64,000 nt of DNA from Puniceicoccus vermicola (lineage in GTDB: Bacteria; Verrucomicrobiota; Verrucomicrobiia; Opitutales; Puniceicoccaceae): contig NZ_JACHVA010000082.1 of the NCBI RefSeq assembly GCF_014230055.1, forward strand, positions 124,001-188,000, written 5' to 3'. Shown one piece after another: positions 44,462 to 53,723 of the stretch (position 1 is the first letter of the stretch; every line of letters begins with the position of its first letter). The position numbers and the translations under genes are program-made. The notes beneath the pieces were generated by a model that did no database searches, was not told the origin of the DNA, and worked only from the letters and a program-made list of their open reading frames with translations.

Positions 44462-45187
44462 CTATTGCTCCTCTGCTGGTTGCTCCGCAGGAACAAATTC
44501 CTTGTAACGACGGATTTCGATGGGGTTTACGGGGTCATCGCTGTTGAACATGAAGATGTTGACGCGATTGTCGGTTTTATGACCCCACAGGGAACTGTAG
44601 GCCAGCTTCCATTCATCGCCTTCGGAGCGGGCGAATTTAACCTCAATGGTGGTTGTTTGCTGAGCCGGAAGCTCAACGATGACCGAGTCCTGCTTGGCGA
44701 GAGTGAACATCTCGTCGTCGATTTTACCAGTGATGCTAAAGTCGCTGAAATTGAAGATCTGGTAGCTTCCACGAGGGAATTGTTTGCGGTTTCGCGGGAT
44801 TGGATAAACCCGATAGAATTCTCGCTGAGAGTTGGTTTTTTTCTGAAATACGAGCAGCACCTCATTAAGATTCTTGGGGAGACGCGTTTGGGCGACCGGG
44901 GTTCGGACCATCTCTCCGGTTTGTGGGTGGGCGGTCTCGCGGAAGAAGACGAGATTTGCCGGGCCTTTGTAGTTCACGGGAATGGACAGTCCGCGGTTGT
45001 AGACGGTTGCGGTTTGCACTTCACTATCAGATTCAAACTTGAGATCACGGATCACCGAAGGAGCCCAGTTTAAGGTGGTGAATTTAACCTCAACGAGGTT
45101 CTCCTCCCCAATTTGGCCTGGGAGGGAGGGGGCAATCCATGCCGACAAGAGAAGGATCGAGAAGGAGGCCGGTTTTAGAAGCTTCAT
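44462..45187 (-). CDS. Exported hypothetical protein of the prepilin cassette
   Basis: A 241-residue secreted protein from the ATG at 45187: signal peptide MKLLKPASFSILLLSAWIAP, then a beta-rich body (LVEVKFTTLNWAPSVIRDLKFESDSEV; LSIPVNYKGPANLVFFRE; VYPIPRNRKQFPRGSYQIFNFSD). It is not recognised outside such cassettes. It begins 11 bp after the large prepilin-like gene and is surely co-transcribed with it, so it is probably an assembly or periplasmic partner. The opposite strand is also open here but lacks a leader and conserved features. Confidence 0.8.
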   Translation of the reverse strand: MKLLKPASFSILLLSAWIAPSLPGQIGEENLVEVKFTTLNWAPSVIRDLKFESDSEVQTATVYNRGLSIPVNYKGPANLVFFRETAHPQTGEMVRTPVAQTRLPKNLNEVLLVFQKKTNSQREFYRVYPIPRNRKQFPRGSYQIFNFSDFSITGKIDDEMFTLAKQDSVIVELPAQQTTTIEVKFARSEGDEWKLAYSSLWGHKTDNRVNIFMFNSDDPVNPIEIRRYKEFVPAEQPAEEQ

Positions 45188-45198
45188 GGGATTGAAAG

Positions 45199-48100
45199 TT
45201 AGACTTCGTCGGGGCTCAGCCAACGGAGGCTGACGATTTTGAACTGACGCCCGAAGGTTCCCGGCGGGTCGTTGCGATCGATGCTGGAATTGGGGTCTCC
45301 TTCGACCGGTTCGGACATGCGCTGAACAATGGCCTCACAATAGGCAGTAGACTGCACATCGTTACTCACTTCGCTGCGGGAGTCGCCATAGGCGCGTACG
45401 ACAAAAGTATCGGAGCGTGTGGTCAGTATGGGGCCAAGGGCTTGAAGAAGGTCTCCTTGCAACAGGTGCCCCGGTGTGCCGGAAGCCTGCTGGCCAGAGG
45501 TTGTTGTGAGGAACGGTGTGCTGCCGTGAGTGACTCCGACGGAATCGGTCAGATTCGGGTCAATGTTGCTGTTGATGTTCGTGGAGGTCGTATCAATGGC
45601 CTGTTGAAGAATTCCGCTGAGTCGCTCATCCTCGGTCGTGTCAGGTAGGTCAATCAGGCTTCGATTTACGAAATCCGCGAGCGTCCCGAAGGGGCTGCCC
45701 CGCGCTTTGAGAATCCGGACGATTTCGGTGGCGAGGTCGGTAATCTGGGTCGTCGTCAATTCCTGATATCCACGCCAGAAATTGTCGAAGCCGGAATTGT
45801 CGATAGTCTTGTAGGCAAGGCCGTATGGGTTGCTCAATCGAGTGAAAAAGAGGTTTCCGGTGGTGACGGTGGTGGTATTCGTGGTTGGTTCGTGGACCGG
45901 TAGCGCCAAGTTATCCATCGAGCTGAGAACGGAGATCCATGCCTCAACGGATGTGGAGTTTACATTGAACGGACCATTGACGGTCATGTAAGAGGCGAGA
46001 GCATGGAAGTCGTCGATATCCGTTTTCGCATCGTCGAAGACGCCGATGGCGGTCAGGTCAGAGGCATTTTCACTGAAAGCGTATCGTTTGTTCCGATATT
46101 TCTTGTTAGCTATGAGGTTTTCGATTTGTCCATTGCTCAAGTTCGGATCGATGGACGAGAAGAAGTAGCTGTCCCAGACTTGCTCATTGATCAGGTAGGG
46201 GAGGTCGTAAATATCCAAGTCGGAGAGCCCCCCAAAACCAATGCTTTCGGTGTCGTTTGCCTTAATTCGTGGGTTTGCGTAAGAGTTTCCAATGATGAAG
46301 CTTGGTTGGTGATTGTAGCGCGAGAGGTTAGCGTGTTGGAGAGCGCCCAAGGAAAGCAAGGGTTCCCGGGGGATATCGAAGAGAACAACGTGTCCCTGCC
46401 CTTCGGTCCTGATCGTATTGCCCCACCTTCCTGAGTAACGGGTGTTGTTAAAGGTTTCCGGTTCAAGTGGCGAAGAGAGAAGTCCCTGTTCCCCCTGATA
46501 GGAGAAGCCACTCATTAGTATGTTGCCATTTCCGCTCCGAAAGCCGTCCCAATCCGGGTTGCCTTGCAAGGTTCTCAGGTTGCTGTCGATTCCGTTGCGC
46601 AAGCCGTAGTCGCTTTTCGAGGTTTGCATGTTGAAGGCCCAGCTGGCGAGCTCTCGTCCGGTTGCCAGATCCTGTGCGGTGTTGGGGGCCGGAGGGTTAT
46701 TTGAATCAATTAACTTGGGCCCGAGTGACGAGTCCTGCCATAGACGTTTAATTCGCTGAATGCTGTGTGCCTCCGCTCGGCTAGGGCCTCCACGCAACCA
46801 CACAAAGGCGTCTTCACCGATGTCTATTTCCCTGATTTGAATCACAGAGGTTGGATCCGCATAAATGATGTTCCCACTTTTGTCTCGGACGGTAAAGAAG
46901 AGGGATCCGTTCTGCGTGTAAGTGTTACGGAGAATGTAGTCCTCGTTAACTCCGTTGCTTGTGTTTTTTAGTAGTTTGCGATGAAGGGGAGCAAACAATC
47001 GAGTTTCTCCGGGTTGGAAATCGATGTATTCCCCGCTCGGCGTTTCGACTAGGAAATTGAGATAGTTACTTCCATAGGTCAGAACATTTTGGTCATCAAA
47101 ATCAAATGTATAGCTGGTGCCGTCTACAACCAATTCGAAAGAAGGATTGAGCTCGAAGTGAATCTGGTAGGCGGCGTCATTGATGGCCACATTATAAGGA
47201 TTATAAATCCCGAACATCGGTCGGACCTGTATTTCTATTTTATACTGTCCAGCACCGCCATGCAGCTCGGTCTTGATCCCAAAATCAAGTTGGAGGCGAG
47301 ACATGACTGGAGTCACTGGATTGTTTCGATGGTAAGTGTCGGTGTATTTATAATGCCAAAAATCATTGATGGTTCCGTGCTTATACGGGACATAGTCTGT
47401 CCTCATTGCGGTGTTCAAGGCTGGATTGGGAACTTGTAGATCGATATTCGCTGTGTTTCCTACCTGACGATACAAGCTATAATAGTTTTTTAGAATGGTC
47501 CAGTTCGGGCCTGTGCGACCCGTTGAGGGTTCGATGAGGTCGAGAAAATATCGGTCGGCCCCGGCTGGATTTGCACCGAATTCCATGTTGAAGACGCCGT
47601 CGTCTGCGAAGGCGAAGGTCAGATCTTTTTTGAATCCGCCGTTGCGAGAATCAGTCAGAAGTCCTTCGGAGTAGGCGGTGAGGTCATGTCGGTAGTTTCT
47701 AGCGATGCTTGAATCGTCTGCCAAAAGCGATAGCTCATTCAGAGAAAGCGCACGGCCAGTTCGAGAATCCTCCTCGATGTCGAGGGAGGAAAATCGTGTA
47801 TCTATTTGGTTAATGCCAAACTGATAGGCTAGAGTGGTTGGGGAACCTGTGCGGCTGCTGCTCGGAGTGTTGTCTTCAGACTCGATGTTGAACTTGGCTT
47901 TGAGGCCTTCGTCGCCGACCCAGTAGGCGATCTTTCCCGTTGGGACACCATTGGCGTCATTGAGTTCGACGGTTGAGACCTTTACGCGATCGGAGGGGTC
48001 ATTCACACTCTGATCGATGAGCCAGACGGTGTTGTAGGGCGGCGCGGGATCGGGAAGTGCTACGGATGGGGTTTGGTAATTCGGGTCGTCGGGAGAGAGG

Positions 48101-48459
48101 GCTTCGTTGCCACTGACGATCCAAGCCGGTGATTGCGAGGTGTCGTTCGAATTCCAGACTCCTGTCCAAAACGGATTTGCTGAATTGACCGGAGAAATGT
48201 CGGCTCGAGCGGTGGCCCTTTGATCTTCGCCAGCATACTTCTGTAGGTTGCCTACGGCAAGAATTAAGCTGAGTTGGGCGTTCTGGCGTGCTTCGAGGGT
48301 TTTCCTCACTGAAGCTGAATGTTGGGTCTCCACCGAAATGAAGGCCGTTAAACTGATCAAGATCAGGAGAATGAATCCCATCAAACTTAGGGAAACGATC
48401 ATCGCGAAGCCATCGCGATTTATGGGAAATTCTGGATTGAGCGGTGAAGGATGTCGCAT
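45199..48459 (-). CDS. Large prepilin-like protein, Verru_Chthon cassette A type
   Basis: A 1086-residue protein with a prepilin-like N-terminus: a basic leader, then RDGFAMIVSLSLMGFILLILISLTAFISVETQ, hydrophobic for about 22 residues. The +5 residue is not Glu, as in GspK-type minor pseudopilins. The leader is followed by a helical stretch (ARQNAQLSLILAVGNLQKYAG) and a very long, Asn/Asp-rich extracytoplasmic body. It resembles the Verru_Chthon cassette protein A family and functionally recalls GspK as a pilus-tip-like subunit. An operator (48618-48630) is 158 bp upstream. Confidence 0.82.
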   Translation of the reverse strand: MRHPSPLNPEFPINRDGFAMIVSLSLMGFILLILISLTAFISVETQHSASVRKTLEARQNAQLSLILAVGNLQKYAGEDQRATARADISPVNSANPFWTGVWNSNDTSQSPAWIVSGNEALSPDDPNYQTPSVALPDPAPPYNTVWLIDQSVNDPSDRVKVSTVELNDANGVPTGKIAYWVGDEGLKAKFNIESEDNTPSSSRTGSPTTLAYQFGINQIDTRFSSLDIEEDSRTGRALSLNELSLLADDSSIARNYRHDLTAYSEGLLTDSRNGGFKKDLTFAFADDGVFNMEFGANPAGADRYFLDLIEPSTGRTGPNWTILKNYYSLYRQVGNTANIDLQVPNPALNTAMRTDYVPYKHGTINDFWHYKYTDTYHRNNPVTPVMSRLQLDFGIKTELHGGAGQYKIEIQVRPMFGIYNPYNVAINDAAYQIHFELNPSFELVVDGTSYTFDFDDQNVLTYGSNYLNFLVETPSGEYIDFQPGETRLFAPLHRKLLKNTSNGVNEDYILRNTYTQNGSLFFTVRDKSGNIIYADPTSVIQIREIDIGEDAFVWLRGGPSRAEAHSIQRIKRLWQDSSLGPKLIDSNNPPAPNTAQDLATGRELASWAFNMQTSKSDYGLRNGIDSNLRTLQGNPDWDGFRSGNGNILMSGFSYQGEQGLLSSPLEPETFNNTRYSGRWGNTIRTEGQGHVVLFDIPREPLLSLGALQHANLSRYNHQPSFIIGNSYANPRIKANDTESIGFGGLSDLDIYDLPYLINEQVWDSYFFSSIDPNLSNGQIENLIANKKYRNKRYAFSENASDLTAIGVFDDAKTDIDDFHALASYMTVNGPFNVNSTSVEAWISVLSSMDNLALPVHEPTTNTTTVTTGNLFFTRLSNPYGLAYKTIDNSGFDNFWRGYQELTTTQITDLATEIVRILKARGSPFGTLADFVNRSLIDLPDTTEDERLSGILQQAIDTTSTNINSNIDPNLTDSVGVTHGSTPFLTTTSGQQASGTPGHLLQGDLLQALGPILTTRSDTFVVRAYGDSRSEVSNDVQSTAYCEAIVQRMSEPVEGDPNSSIDRNDPPGTFGRQFKIVSLRWLSPDEV

Positions 48460-48842
48460 GTTTTCGGGGTGAGGGAGCGAGCGGACAGGTTTCGGATTTT
48501 TTGGGTGGGTTTCAATTTGGCCGAACCTCGAAAGGAGGAGTGATGGGAGGTGCGCGGCCTAATTTGAATTTCTTTGAGAATGGAGTAGAAAAGCAATGGT
48601 GGAAAATCCTTCTCCGGTGTTACTGTAACAAGTCGGATGGATGGTGATTTCATTTGAAGTGTAGACCGGATTGCGCTTCGAGGTGATCCTTTCAAAAGGA
48701 ATCTCGGCCCGTTGCTTGTAATACCGAATTCAGGGAATATCTTGTCCCCTGCGCGATCTGCGGATAGCCCGTGACGGCGTGGGGGGATGGCTCTCGCTCG
48801 AGCTCCCGATGCCAGAGCGAGGATAGCTTAGAAGGTCGGTAT
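48460..48842. other. Intergenic region with operator and possible repeat remnant
   Basis: No gene is seen in 383 bp. It holds the near-perfect palindrome at 48618-48630 and a 122-bp segment (48721-48842) whose ends ATACCG and CGGTAT recall the 271-bp element's ends, with different internal sequence. Confidence 0.45.
48618..48630 (-). promoter_or_regulatory. Operator copy 3: TGTTACTGTAACA
   Basis: The most symmetric copy: a perfect palindrome about its central base. It is 158 bp before the large prepilin-like gene and near no other gene start. Confidence 0.68.
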
Positions 48843-50006
48843 CTAACGGGCAGTTGCAAGAAGCTCAGACACCGTCACGAAGCGGTAGCCTCGTTCCCGA
48901 AGAATTTCGATTATGGTGGGTAAGGCTTCGAGGCTCTTGGGGGACCAATCGTGCATGAGAATGATGCTGCCGGCCTGGGTTTTCTCAGTGGTAGCGCGCT
49001 CAATGATGAGATCGACCGTGGTATCTTTGTGCCAGTCGGTGACTCCCACGGAGCAATCGATCGGCTGGAGTTCGGTTGCTTGCAGAATCTCCATCAACTT
49101 CGGGGTGTAGAGGATGTAGGGGGCTCGGAAGAGAGTCGGTTTCTTGCCGGTGGTCTTTTGAATGATTTCCTGGGTCTCGATTACTTGTTTATACGCTTCG
49201 ACGTCGCTGATTTGATTGAAACGGGGATGGCTATAGGAGTGGTTTCCCACTTCATGTCCTTCTTCGACAATGCGCCGGGCAATCTCGGGGCGTTGGGCGA
49301 CGCTTTTCCCTTTCCAGAAAAAAGTAGCTTTGATGTTTTCCTTGGCGAAGAGGTCGAGATATTTCGGACTCAGGTCGTTCGGTCCATCGTCGAAGGTCAA
49401 AGCAATTAGAGGTTGGTCGGTTTCGACGGATTTGATCCGTCGAATGGTGACCTCATCAACGGTTGGCACTTCGAGTGATGAAGGCTCCTCCGGGAGATCG
49501 GTCGGCATCACCTTAAGATCGTCGACCCGCACACTGCCGGCTGAGGATACGCTTACCGCTAGGTTGGTCTTCGCCGCATTCTCAGGGAGTACGACAGTCT
49601 TGCTGAAGCTGCTTTTTTTATCAGGTGTGTCCAAGAGGGCGAGGTCAATCCAAGCGATCGTTTTCGAATCGGAGTCAAAACACTGAAGAGAAACCTTGGT
49701 TGGGCTTTCCGTAGTCGAGAGTGCGTAGCCGGAGACCGTGACTTCACCGCGATAGGAAAAGGGCATCGATACACTTCCTTTGACCGGATCACCCTCTGCA
49801 ATGATTTTTACTCCTTGGCCAGAATTCAGGCCGACCGGGTCGGTTTCGACCTTGATGGAGCCGGAGCCCGTCCACTTATACCAGCCTTTGCTTCCCTCAT
49901 CGCATGATCCGTATCGAAGAATATTGGAGTCGCTCTCTGCCAATAAGCTCTGGACGCATGCCAAGAGGACGAGAATGGAAACGATCTGATTCAGTTTTCT
50001 GAGCAT
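48843..50006 (-). CDS. Secreted polysaccharide deacetylase with N-terminal beta domain
   Basis: A 387-residue exported protein. Signal peptide (about 1-23), then a carbohydrate-binding-like beta domain (about 28-165: NILRYGSCDEGSKGWYKWTGSG; SAGSVRVDDLKVMP) and a NodB deacetylase domain: PLIALTFDDGPNDLSPKYL with the first metal aspartate, HEVGNHSYSHPRFN with the HxxxH pair, LFRAPYILYTP and SIILMHDWSPKS. It should remove acetyl groups from polysaccharide outside the cytoplasm. It follows the Asp-box gene by 40 bp and probably shares its operator at 52391. Confidence 0.88.
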   Translation of the reverse strand: MLRKLNQIVSILVLLACVQSLLAESDSNILRYGSCDEGSKGWYKWTGSGSIKVETDPVGLNSGQGVKIIAEGDPVKGSVSMPFSYRGEVTVSGYALSTTESPTKVSLQCFDSDSKTIAWIDLALLDTPDKKSSFSKTVVLPENAAKTNLAVSVSSAGSVRVDDLKVMPTDLPEEPSSLEVPTVDEVTIRRIKSVETDQPLIALTFDDGPNDLSPKYLDLFAKENIKATFFWKGKSVAQRPEIARRIVEEGHEVGNHSYSHPRFNQISDVEAYKQVIETQEIIQKTTGKKPTLFRAPYILYTPKLMEILQATELQPIDCSVGVTDWHKDTTVDLIIERATTEKTQAGSIILMHDWSPKSLEALPTIIEILRERGYRFVTVSELLATAR

Positions 50007-50046
50007 GAGATTTATTCTGTTTGGGATTGTTCTGGAAAATGAAAAT

Positions 50047-52275
50047 TTAGTTCTGATTCACCGAATTCAGAGGAAGGTAAAAGACCCCGTTGCCCGGAGT
50101 GCCGACGACAAGACGGTCTCCAGCAAAGGCCATCTTGAGCCGCTGCCGCTGGGGCAGGTGATCATCGACAGGGTGCCAGTTTTGACCTCCATTTCCAGTG
50201 ATGAGAATTCCGCCGACTTCGTCGAGCGCGACCGCGATCCGCTGAGAGTCGTTTTGGTCGACCGAGACAGAGTGAATTCCTTGGTCCAGGATCTTGGTCC
50301 AAGTTTTCCCGTTGTCGCGGCTCTGGTGTAGACCTCCGTTTTCTTCGGAAAGTAAATACACGCCCTCTTGGTCGGGGACACTCAGAACCTGCATGAATTT
50401 GCTGCCAGAGAGTCTAGCCGAAGATCGTTCCCATGTATCTTCGTCTGAGTTCCGGTAGTACACCGCATTGTTTTTGATCGCGACCATCGATCCATTCGGG
50501 CTCCGGGACAGCTGAAAGCCAGAGTCCCAGATAGAGCTTTGGAAAAACGAATCTCCGTTAGGCAAGCCGTCGCTGTCCCACGACCAGCTTTTGCCCATGT
50601 CCGTGCTGCGCCAGACTCCTCCTTTTCCTGATTCTATTGGGCCGCTTACTCCTATGTATACTTCTCGGGGATTCCCAGAGTCGACTGCGAGAGAGTTCAC
50701 CCGCCATTTCTTCTCCTCTTTAGGAATATTCGTCATCGGCGATTTGTGAAACTTCTTTCCGCCGTCTAGGCTTACGTAGATAGTATCAGCGTACCAACCA
50801 TGATAACGGGGAGCGAGAATGTAGACGGTCTCCGGCGCCGAGGGTGCAACTGCGATCGCCTTGCAGTTATCGGAGGTGCCCTCCGCGTGGGAGAACGAGG
50901 TGGCGGCATCGATAGAGCGGAAGTAGCCGTTATCGGCCATACCCATGTGGACAATATTGGGGTTCTGGGGCGCCTGAGCAACCGTGTGAATGACGGTGTT
51001 CTCGATCCCGTCGATCGTCAGGATCCAGGTCTTGCCAGCGTCCCATGACTGGTAAATGGCATAGTAGTCGCTAAAATACCAATGATCGGGGTCCAGAGGA
51101 TCGACGACGATGGACGCAGTTGCCCTGCCAAATTTATCCCAATGGTTTGGTTTGGTTCGTGCGAACCAATCTCCCTGAATTCGTTTCGATTCGACTTCTC
51201 TCCAAGGTGAATCGATCGGTTTTTTAATGAAGAAACTTCCGCTGCCATTTCCGACCAAAAGGAAATCCGGACCCGCTCCGATGGTTCTGTAGCTGAGGCC
51301 GGAGGTGGGGGATTGTTTCTTTTCGGCTGTTGGAAGTCCCTCGGAGGCATCTTTCCACGTTTTTCCGTAGTCAGAGCTGGAGGCGATTCGAATCCCGTTG
51401 AAGATTCCGAACCAGACTTGAGGGTCTACGGGGCTTTGAACGATTTCGATAGGGGAATCGTCCGAAAGTTTCTCCCAGTTCATTCCGGCGTCTTCGGAAC
51501 GGTAAAGACCTCCGTCCAGTTTGCTGTATTGGCGTTTCCCTTTCCAGCTTGTTATGTTCGACATTTTGCTGGCTGCGGCGCAGAGGAAAAGTCGATTGGG
51601 ATTGCTGCGGTCGATCTTAAGGTCGTTCACGTAGACTTTGTCGAGCCCGAGCCCAATCCAGTTATCGCCAGCATCGGGACTCACAAAAATCCCGTCCCAG
51701 CCGGGCGCTGCATAGATCAAATTCTCATCGGCGGGTGATCGCTGGAGGATCCGGCCTGTGCTTCGATTGGGACCGTTACCGAAAACTTGAGTGTCGAGGA
51801 CCTTTTCCCAAGTCCCACCGCCATCGGTGCTCTTGAAGATTCCTTGTTGTGGCATCCATTGATCGCCTACGGCGGCGATCAGGAAATCTGGATTCTCTGG
51901 GTCCACTAGCAGATCACGGACACAGTCAAGACTCTGAGGATGGTAGTTGATGTGGATCATATACCAATTGCGTCCCCCATCATCGGAGCGAAAGATTCCA
52001 CCGACATCACTGTGCGCGTAGAGCCGATCGGGATCGACCCGATTCGGGATGACATTCAGTAGGTAGCCGCCTCCACCAATCTTGCTCGAACGCCAATGCC
52101 CATACTCAGCCAGGTTTTCGGTCGGGTTGAAAATAATACCAACATCGCTGTGATGAACCGCATCGCTCTGCTCAGTTGAGGACGAGTCTTTGGGCAGCTC
52201 TCCGGGCGGGCCGAAAAGGCAAGCGGGCGCGGTTGCCAAAATCGAGACGAATGGAATGAGCAGAAAACGTAGCAT
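50047..52275 (-). CDS. Secreted Asp-box (BNR) protein, GH74-like
   Basis: A 742-residue exported protein with a signal peptide ending LATAPAC (possible lipobox). The body is a double-propeller with at least ten Asp-box repeats, e.g. SDDGGRNW, STDGGGTW, SPDAGDNW, SEDAGMNW, SSDYGKTW, SWDAGKTW, STDMGKSW and SRDNGKTW. The first blade, WRSSKIGGGGYLLNVIPNRVDPDRLYAHSDVGGIFRSDDGG, resembles GH74 xyloglucanases. The active-site acids are not confirmed. It could be an endo-xyloglucanase-like enzyme or a non-catalytic relative. Operator copy 4 lies 115 bp upstream. Confidence 0.78.
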   Translation of the reverse strand: MLRFLLIPFVSILATAPACLFGPPGELPKDSSSTEQSDAVHHSDVGIIFNPTENLAEYGHWRSSKIGGGGYLLNVIPNRVDPDRLYAHSDVGGIFRSDDGGRNWYMIHINYHPQSLDCVRDLLVDPENPDFLIAAVGDQWMPQQGIFKSTDGGGTWEKVLDTQVFGNGPNRSTGRILQRSPADENLIYAAPGWDGIFVSPDAGDNWIGLGLDKVYVNDLKIDRSNPNRLFLCAAASKMSNITSWKGKRQYSKLDGGLYRSEDAGMNWEKLSDDSPIEIVQSPVDPQVWFGIFNGIRIASSSDYGKTWKDASEGLPTAEKKQSPTSGLSYRTIGAGPDFLLVGNGSGSFFIKKPIDSPWREVESKRIQGDWFARTKPNHWDKFGRATASIVVDPLDPDHWYFSDYYAIYQSWDAGKTWILTIDGIENTVIHTVAQAPQNPNIVHMGMADNGYFRSIDAATSFSHAEGTSDNCKAIAVAPSAPETVYILAPRYHGWYADTIYVSLDGGKKFHKSPMTNIPKEEKKWRVNSLAVDSGNPREVYIGVSGPIESGKGGVWRSTDMGKSWSWDSDGLPNGDSFFQSSIWDSGFQLSRSPNGSMVAIKNNAVYYRNSDEDTWERSSARLSGSKFMQVLSVPDQEGVYLLSEENGGLHQSRDNGKTWTKILDQGIHSVSVDQNDSQRIAVALDEVGGILITGNGGQNWHPVDDHLPQRQRLKMAFAGDRLVVGTPGNGVFYLPLNSVNQN

Positions 52276-52390
52276 AGATTTGTGTCAGATTTGCGGCGGT
52301 TCAATCCGCGAGCCCGAGGTGGGCTTGATCTACTAAGATGTGAGCAAAAAGCTAGCGTCTTCCACCTGGATCGGAAAACCTTTCTTTAAA

Positions 52391-52403
52391 TGTTACAGTC
52401 ACA
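52391..52403 (-). promoter_or_regulatory. Operator copy 4: TGTTACAGTCACA
   Basis: Located 115 bp before the GH74-like gene, ending right where the DUF4380 coding region stops. Identical to copies 2 and 7. Confidence 0.65.
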
Positions 52404-53435
52404 TCAAGGCAAGTGCTGCGAATTGGTGACGATTTTCTCGAAAGGCCAGTCCTGCTCTTCGGCGGTTAGCTGCATCAAGTTCCATTGCTCAGAGAAATTG
52501 GCGGATTCACCAGGTGCGAGCGTGAACTCCGGGGAATGCAATTCGAGTTCCATCAAATGGCCGCGAGAATCCTGCGTGTAGCGTTGATAGATTTCGAGTG
52601 GGGAATGCTCTGCGGGAACTTCGCCGGGCAGGACTTCGTCGCTGACTTTTTTGATGAAGAGATTGTCTTTGTAGACCGCGATGATGGCTCGGTACTCGGA
52701 GAAGGACAGTTTTCCAAAAAAACTATAGTCTTCCAGATCGCTCACAGAGGGACGGCCAAAAGAAACTACACCGTTATGGATCTCATAGTACAGGGGTCGT
52801 TCAGTATGTGGTCTCCAAGCACTAAAGGCGAAGCTTAGGTTGCCTTTCTCGGGAATCGAGAAACCTGACTGGCCTTCGGGGTGAAATCGGGTATTCGACC
52901 AAATATTCCAAGTTACGGGACGAGTGCGCTCGTTGGTCACTGATACGGTGATGTTCAGTTGGCCGGGAGCTCCGAACTCGAAAATCTTCGTCATCCGCAT
53001 CCCGTTCAGCGGGCTGATATTCCCCTGTAGCACTAGGCGGTTTGCGGAGTGTTCCATCACTTCGCAACGGTCATAGAGCAGGTAGGGGTCCGGATGAAAG
53101 GACTTATCCGGGGGAGACAGATCGCCATCTGTATCCTCCCACCATTTTGAAGCAGGTCCGATCCATACAATATGTCCTTGATATTCAGTCAGGTCGGGAG
53201 CGTTTTCTGCTTTGGGGATCTCATCGTCTGTTAATGACCAATCGGCCGGATCCGAATGGAGCACGTTCTCTCCGTCTGCACGTCGAAACAGCATGATGCG
53301 TCCGCCGAGGTCCACTTTGATGCCAATCACTAGCTCCTCATTCTTCAGCAAGAGTAGGTCGCTTTCGGCTGCATCGCCATAGGGCAAGCAACAGAGCAGG
53401 AAGGAGAGGTAGAGAAAATAGAGGGCTCGATGCAT
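52404..53435 (-). CDS. Exported DUF4380-like protein
   Basis: A 343-residue secreted protein. Signal peptide MHRALYFLYLSFLLCCLPYGDA, then a beta-sandwich domain (LVIGIKVDLGGRIMLFRRADGENVLHSD; HIVWIGPASKWWEDTDGDLSP; MRMTKIFEFGAPGQLNITVSVTNERTRPVTWNIWSNTRF; FTLAPGESANFSEQWNLMQL). This matches DUF4380, which has a galactose-mutarotase/lyase-like beta-supersandwich fold and is common in polysaccharide loci. The activity is unknown. An operator (53543) lies 107 bp upstream. Confidence 0.82.
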   Translation of the reverse strand: MHRALYFLYLSFLLCCLPYGDAAESDLLLLKNEELVIGIKVDLGGRIMLFRRADGENVLHSDPADWSLTDDEIPKAENAPDLTEYQGHIVWIGPASKWWEDTDGDLSPPDKSFHPDPYLLYDRCEVMEHSANRLVLQGNISPLNGMRMTKIFEFGAPGQLNITVSVTNERTRPVTWNIWSNTRFHPEGQSGFSIPEKGNLSFAFSAWRPHTERPLYYEIHNGVVSFGRPSVSDLEDYSFFGKLSFSEYRAIIAVYKDNLFIKKVSDEVLPGEVPAEHSPLEIYQRYTQDSRGHLMELELHSPEFTLAPGESANFSEQWNLMQLTAEEQDWPFEKIVTNSQHLP

Positions 53436-53542
53436 CGGAGAAGGAGTAGTTCTGAACGTATCCTTTTGATGTTTACAGGAGGGAGAAAAATTAACCTAGG
53501 TGTGTGATGGGTTCTCTTCCAGAGAGAAAACTCTTCTTCGGT

Positions 53543-53555
53543 TGTTACTGTCACG
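53543..53555 (-). promoter_or_regulatory. Operator copy 5: TGTTACTGTCACG
   Basis: 12 of 13 positions fit the consensus. It is 107 bp before the DUF4380 gene. It lies exactly 100 bp from copy 6, in the divergent interval. Confidence 0.62.
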
Positions 53556-53642
53556 CAAGGAGATCAGTGGAGAGCTGATTGCAGCTCGGTAGTGGAAGCC
53601 CTGGGCTGGCTCCTCGTAGAGGTTTGATAGGCATCCTTTCGA

Positions 53643-53655
53643 GGTGACAGTTACA
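53643..53655 (+). promoter_or_regulatory. Operator copy 6: GGTGACAGTTACA
   Basis: Sited 68 bp upstream of the broken SGNH gene's start (53724). It departs from the consensus at two positions. Confidence 0.55.
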
Positions 53656-53723
53656 TGGACCGACTAGTTTCACGGGGGCGGCAGCAGGAACATATTCGGT
53701 TTTCCAACCTCCACAGTATACGC

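Noticed and set aside
44330-45073. 247-residue plus-strand frame opposite the cassette protein
   Set aside because: The minus-strand gene has a signal peptide and 11-bp spacing to the large prepilin-like gene; the plus-strand frame has neither.
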